In this document: positions 37,746 through 39,447 of the stretch, in pieces
Numbering within the stretch: position 1 is the stretch's first letter
Layout: each line of letters opens with the position of its first letter
Source: an uncultured Hyphomicrobiales bacterium
GTDB lineage: Bacteria > Pseudomonadota > Alphaproteobacteria > Rhizobiales > Beijerinckiaceae
Length of the DNA: 39,447 nt
Assembly (NCBI GenBank): GCA_903932535.1
Contig: CAIZGR010000589.1
Location: 1-39,447 of the forward strand
Direction of reading: 5' to 3'
Made by a program: the position numbers and the translations under genes
The notes under the pieces: generated by a model
Told to the model about the DNA's origin: nothing
Seen by the model: the letters and a program-made list of their open reading frames with translations, nothing else
Databases searched by the model: none

Positions 37746-38609
37746 ATGAGCGCCGATATCGTTCCCTTCATGTTCAAGGATAATGCCGTGCGGACCGTCG
37801 AGCGCGACGGTGATCCGTGGTTCGTCGGCCGTGATGTTTGCCGCGTTCTCGACATCGCGAAGGTAGAGCAAGCCCTTGGAAGGCTCGAAAACGATGAAAG
37901 GGGTACCTACACTATAGGTACCCCTGGGGGCGATCAGAGCATGATCGTCATTTCCGAACCGGGCGTCTACCGCTTGGTCTTCTCTTCTAGGAAGGCCGAA
38001 GCCGAGGAATTTAAGCGCTGGCTCGCGCATGAAGTCCTGCCGCAGATCCGCAAGACCGGTAAATTCGCCCCTGTCGAGCCGGCATCGCCCGCGCTTTGGG
38101 ACGATCAGGCGGTGGCGCTGCTGAACATCAAACTTGACTTCGTGCGCGAATATCGGCGCGCGAAAGGCCCCGCCGCCGCCGCGCGCATGTGGACGTATCT
38201 GGGACTGCCCGAACCTACCGCGCAGGGCCAAGCGCCAGCCGAGGTCCATTCGGGCGCGCGCTGCCTCGCCCACTTCATGGCGGCTGAGGCCCCCGACGGC
38301 CGCCGCTGGGGCAAGATCGTCGAACTGGCGCTGTCGTCCGAAGAGTACCGCAGCGAAGTCAGCCTCGCCGCATGGGGCGTGCGCGTCAAAGACGACGATC
38401 CCGGCCTTGTCTTCGCCAACGGCCACGACTGGCTCGGTAAAGTCTTTGCCGGCACCGTTTGGGCGGACGGTCGCTGGAGCGTCGCCTTGCGCCGTTTGCC
38501 GGGCGCCCATCCAGTCGGCGCCCAGCGCTTTGCGGGTCTGACCGCGCGCGGAACCTTCGTGCCTGCCGACGTGCTGATCGACGCCGCTATCGCTGCCGAC
38601 CCCCGCTAG
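37746..38609 (+). CDS. BRO-N domain antirepressor-like protein
   Basis: A 287-aa protein. The start is ATG 37746; the frame is open 51 bases further but lacks a start signal. Residues about 5-110 form a BRO-N domain: VPFMFKDNAVRTVERDG, WFVGRDVCRVLDI, then DQSMIVISEPGVYRLVFSS, KAEAEEFKRWLAHEVLPQIRKTG. BRO-N proteins are DNA-binding and act as phage antirepressors or gene regulators. Residues about 110-287 have no recognised domain (a helical piece DDQAVALLNIKLDFVREYRR, then an alpha/beta region). It lies between virion genes as part of a moron-like insert and may control lysogeny genes in trans. Confidence 0.8.
   Translation: MSADIVPFMFKDNAVRTVERDGDPWFVGRDVCRVLDIAKVEQALGRLENDERGTYTIGTPGGDQSMIVISEPGVYRLVFSSRKAEAEEFKRWLAHEVLPQIRKTGKFAPVEPASPALWDDQAVALLNIKLDFVREYRRAKGPAAAARMWTYLGLPEPTAQGQAPAEVHSGARCLAHFMAAEAPDGRRWGKIVELALSSEEYRSEVSLAAWGVRVKDDDPGLVFANGHDWLGKVFAGTVWADGRWSVALRRLPGAHPVGAQRFAGLTARGTFVPADVLIDAAIAADPR
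37899..37925. repeat. 11-bp perfect palindrome inside the BRO-N gene
   Basis: AGGGGTACCTA (37899-37909) and TAGGTACCCCT (37915-37925) are exact reverse complements with a five-base CACTA loop. It lies in the part of the gene encoding ERGTYTIGTPGG. The strength is far beyond neighbouring sequence and may be an operator or an mRNA hairpin, although the encoded peptide is family-typical. Confidence 0.65.
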
Positions 38610-38647
38610 GCGAAATGCGGGAAGCCGCCGCCCGCTAGGGTGGCGGC
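38608..38647 (+). promoter_or_regulatory. GCGGGAA-N12-TA element, copy D (before internal virion gene)
   Basis: GCGGGAA (38617-38623), CTAG (TA at 38636-38637) and TGGCGGC abutting ATG 38648. Compared with copy A it shares the AGGC-AAA start, GCGGGAA, CGCTAG and TGGCGGCATGAC, with a spacer one base longer. It overlaps the stop of the BRO-N gene by two bases. Confidence 0.45.
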
Positions 38648-39447
38648 ATGACAGCTGAAGACTGCTTCAACACGAAAATCCGCCTCGGCCGCGTCGGCAA
38701 GGCCGCCGGCGAGCGCATCAAGGCGATTATCGCCGGGGCCAAGGATCGCTACGCCGCCGGCGACGCCGCCGGGGCGCGGCAGGCGATGGACGAGGCGCTG
38801 ACCATGGTCAAGGCCGAAGCGGTGGCGCGCGAGGCGCGCACGCTCGGCAATGTCGAGGCGCAGCTGGCGATCAAGAACGATTTCGAAAGCTTCCGCGCGC
38901 AGTTCGACGCGCTGCGCACGCGCGGCGCCAATATGGGGCGCATCCCTGGCCTGACCCAATATCAGGGCAAGGCGTCGGAACTCGGCCTGTTCGCGCAATC
39001 CAAGGTTTATGGGCTCGGCTTGATCGACCAAGGCAACCAATGGAACAACGTCTATTATCTCGCGCGCCAGCTGCGCGGCGAAGCGCATAGCCGGTTTCGC
39101 GACGCCGTCGCCGCGCTTCGCCCGACGATGGCGGGGCTTAAACGCAATCACGATCTGGAGGCCGCCGCGCTCGACGCGATCTATGGCAAAGCGTCGTCTC
39201 CGGAGGCCGGGCAGATCGCCAAGGCGTGGGACGCTTCCCAGAAATTCGCGCTCGACGAATTCAACCGGGCGGCCGGCTACAAGGCGATCCCGGAACGGCA
39301 GGGCTATTTCCCAAACCCGTCGATGGATCAGAGCAAGGTGCTGGCGATCCAGCCGGAAGCGTTCATCGACCGCGTCGCGCCGCTGCTCGACCGCGCCAAG
39401 ATGATCGACTTCGAGACCGGCGCGCCGCTCAACGACGCGCGGCTGCG
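38648..39447 (+). CDS. Large internal virion protein, N-terminal part (continues at base 1)
   Basis: The first 266 codons of an 865-aa gene that runs off the edge and continues at base 1 after removal of the 98-base overlap. The start is ATG 38648 (TGGCGG before it). It begins MTAEDCFNTKIRLGRVGKAA, followed by a helix-rich region (DRYAAGDAAGARQAMDEALTM, AREARTLGNVEAQLAIKNDF) and a segment ASELGLFAQSKVYGLGLIDQ. No signal peptide or enzyme motif is seen. It is a candidate ejected internal protein; see the entry at 1-1896 for the rest. Confidence 0.75.
   Translation, partial: MTAEDCFNTKIRLGRVGKAAGERIKAIIAGAKDRYAAGDAAGARQAMDEALTMVKAEAVAREARTLGNVEAQLAIKNDFESFRAQFDALRTRGANMGRIPGLTQYQGKASELGLFAQSKVYGLGLIDQGNQWNNVYYLARQLRGEAHSRFRDAVAALRPTMAGLKRNHDLEAAALDAIYGKASSPEAGQIAKAWDASQKFALDEFNRAAGYKAIPERQGYFPNPSMDQSKVLAIQPEAFIDRVAPLLDRAKMIDFETGAPLNDARL
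39350..39447. repeat. Terminal overlap, right copy (circular assembly)
   Basis: Identical to bases 1-98, in the same reading frame. See the left copy for interpretation. Confidence 0.93.

Noticed and set aside
37910..37918. T7 promoter core (CACTATAGG)
   Set aside because: The match is confined to nine bases in the loop and arm of a palindrome inside a coding gene, and no T7-type RNA polymerase gene is present.

Overview
The window is a complete temperate phage genome, assembled as a circle and opened inside a gene. Bases 1-98 are identical to 39350-39447, and one reading frame runs off the right edge and continues from base 1. Unique length is therefore 39,349 bp, close to the size of T7-like podoviruses. 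DNA is GC-rich throughout, with GTGA/ATGA start-stop overlaps between most genes. The integration site is the 3' half of a tRNA-Pro(GGG) whose acceptor end (CACTCCG-A-CCA) is the type seen in Alphaproteobacteria, so a high-GC alphaproteobacterial host, perhaps a Rhizobiales (Hyphomicrobiales) member, is the best guess. That host call is an inference.

Layout. (i) 18.8-37.1 kb, + strand: packaging and virion genes in podovirus order: small terminase candidate, DUF6378-like protein, TerL, gp13-like protein, small proteins including an Acb2-type anti-CBASS sponge, head-tail connector (portal), scaffold, major capsid, tail tubular A and B (nozzle) proteins, gp14-like protein, a transglycosylase internal virion protein and a second large internal protein. 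(ii) 37.1-38.6 kb: a moron-like insert with a reverse-strand lipoprotein, an intergenic region predicted to fold into a three-way-junction RNA, and a BRO-N antirepressor-like gene. (iii) 38.6 kb through the circle junction to 1.9 kb: a third large internal virion protein of 865 aa. (iv) 1.9-7.9 kb: tail-fibre adaptor, secreted-type proteins, amidase endolysin, holin-type membrane proteins and an AT-rich beta-helix tailspike. (v) 7.9-11.4 kb: attP, terminator, then reverse-strand GIY-YIG nuclease, tyrosine integrase, small lysogeny genes and a CI-like repressor. (vi) 11.4-16.6 kb, + strand: operator region, Cro-position regulator, Toprim primase-like protein, P-loop helicase-like protein and small membrane proteins. 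(vii) 16.6-18.2 kb, reverse strand: ArdC antirestriction protein and two small genes. (viii) 18.2-18.8 kb: a non-coding region full of TTGCAA iterons, immediately upstream of the terminase genes.

How it works together. The phage combines a T7-type virion core (connector, tubular proteins, ejected internal proteins with a transglycosylase) with a lambda-like lysogeny switch and tRNA integration. No phage RNA polymerase or DNA polymerase gene is seen, so it must rely on host polymerases. Two counter-defence functions are recognisable: ArdC (antirestriction) and Acb2 (cyclic-nucleotide sponge). A four-copy element, GCGGGAA-N11/12-TA, lies in front of four virion genes or gene groups and is the best candidate for a phage-specific late control signal. 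The iteron region at 18.5 kb is the best candidate for an origin or packaging site.
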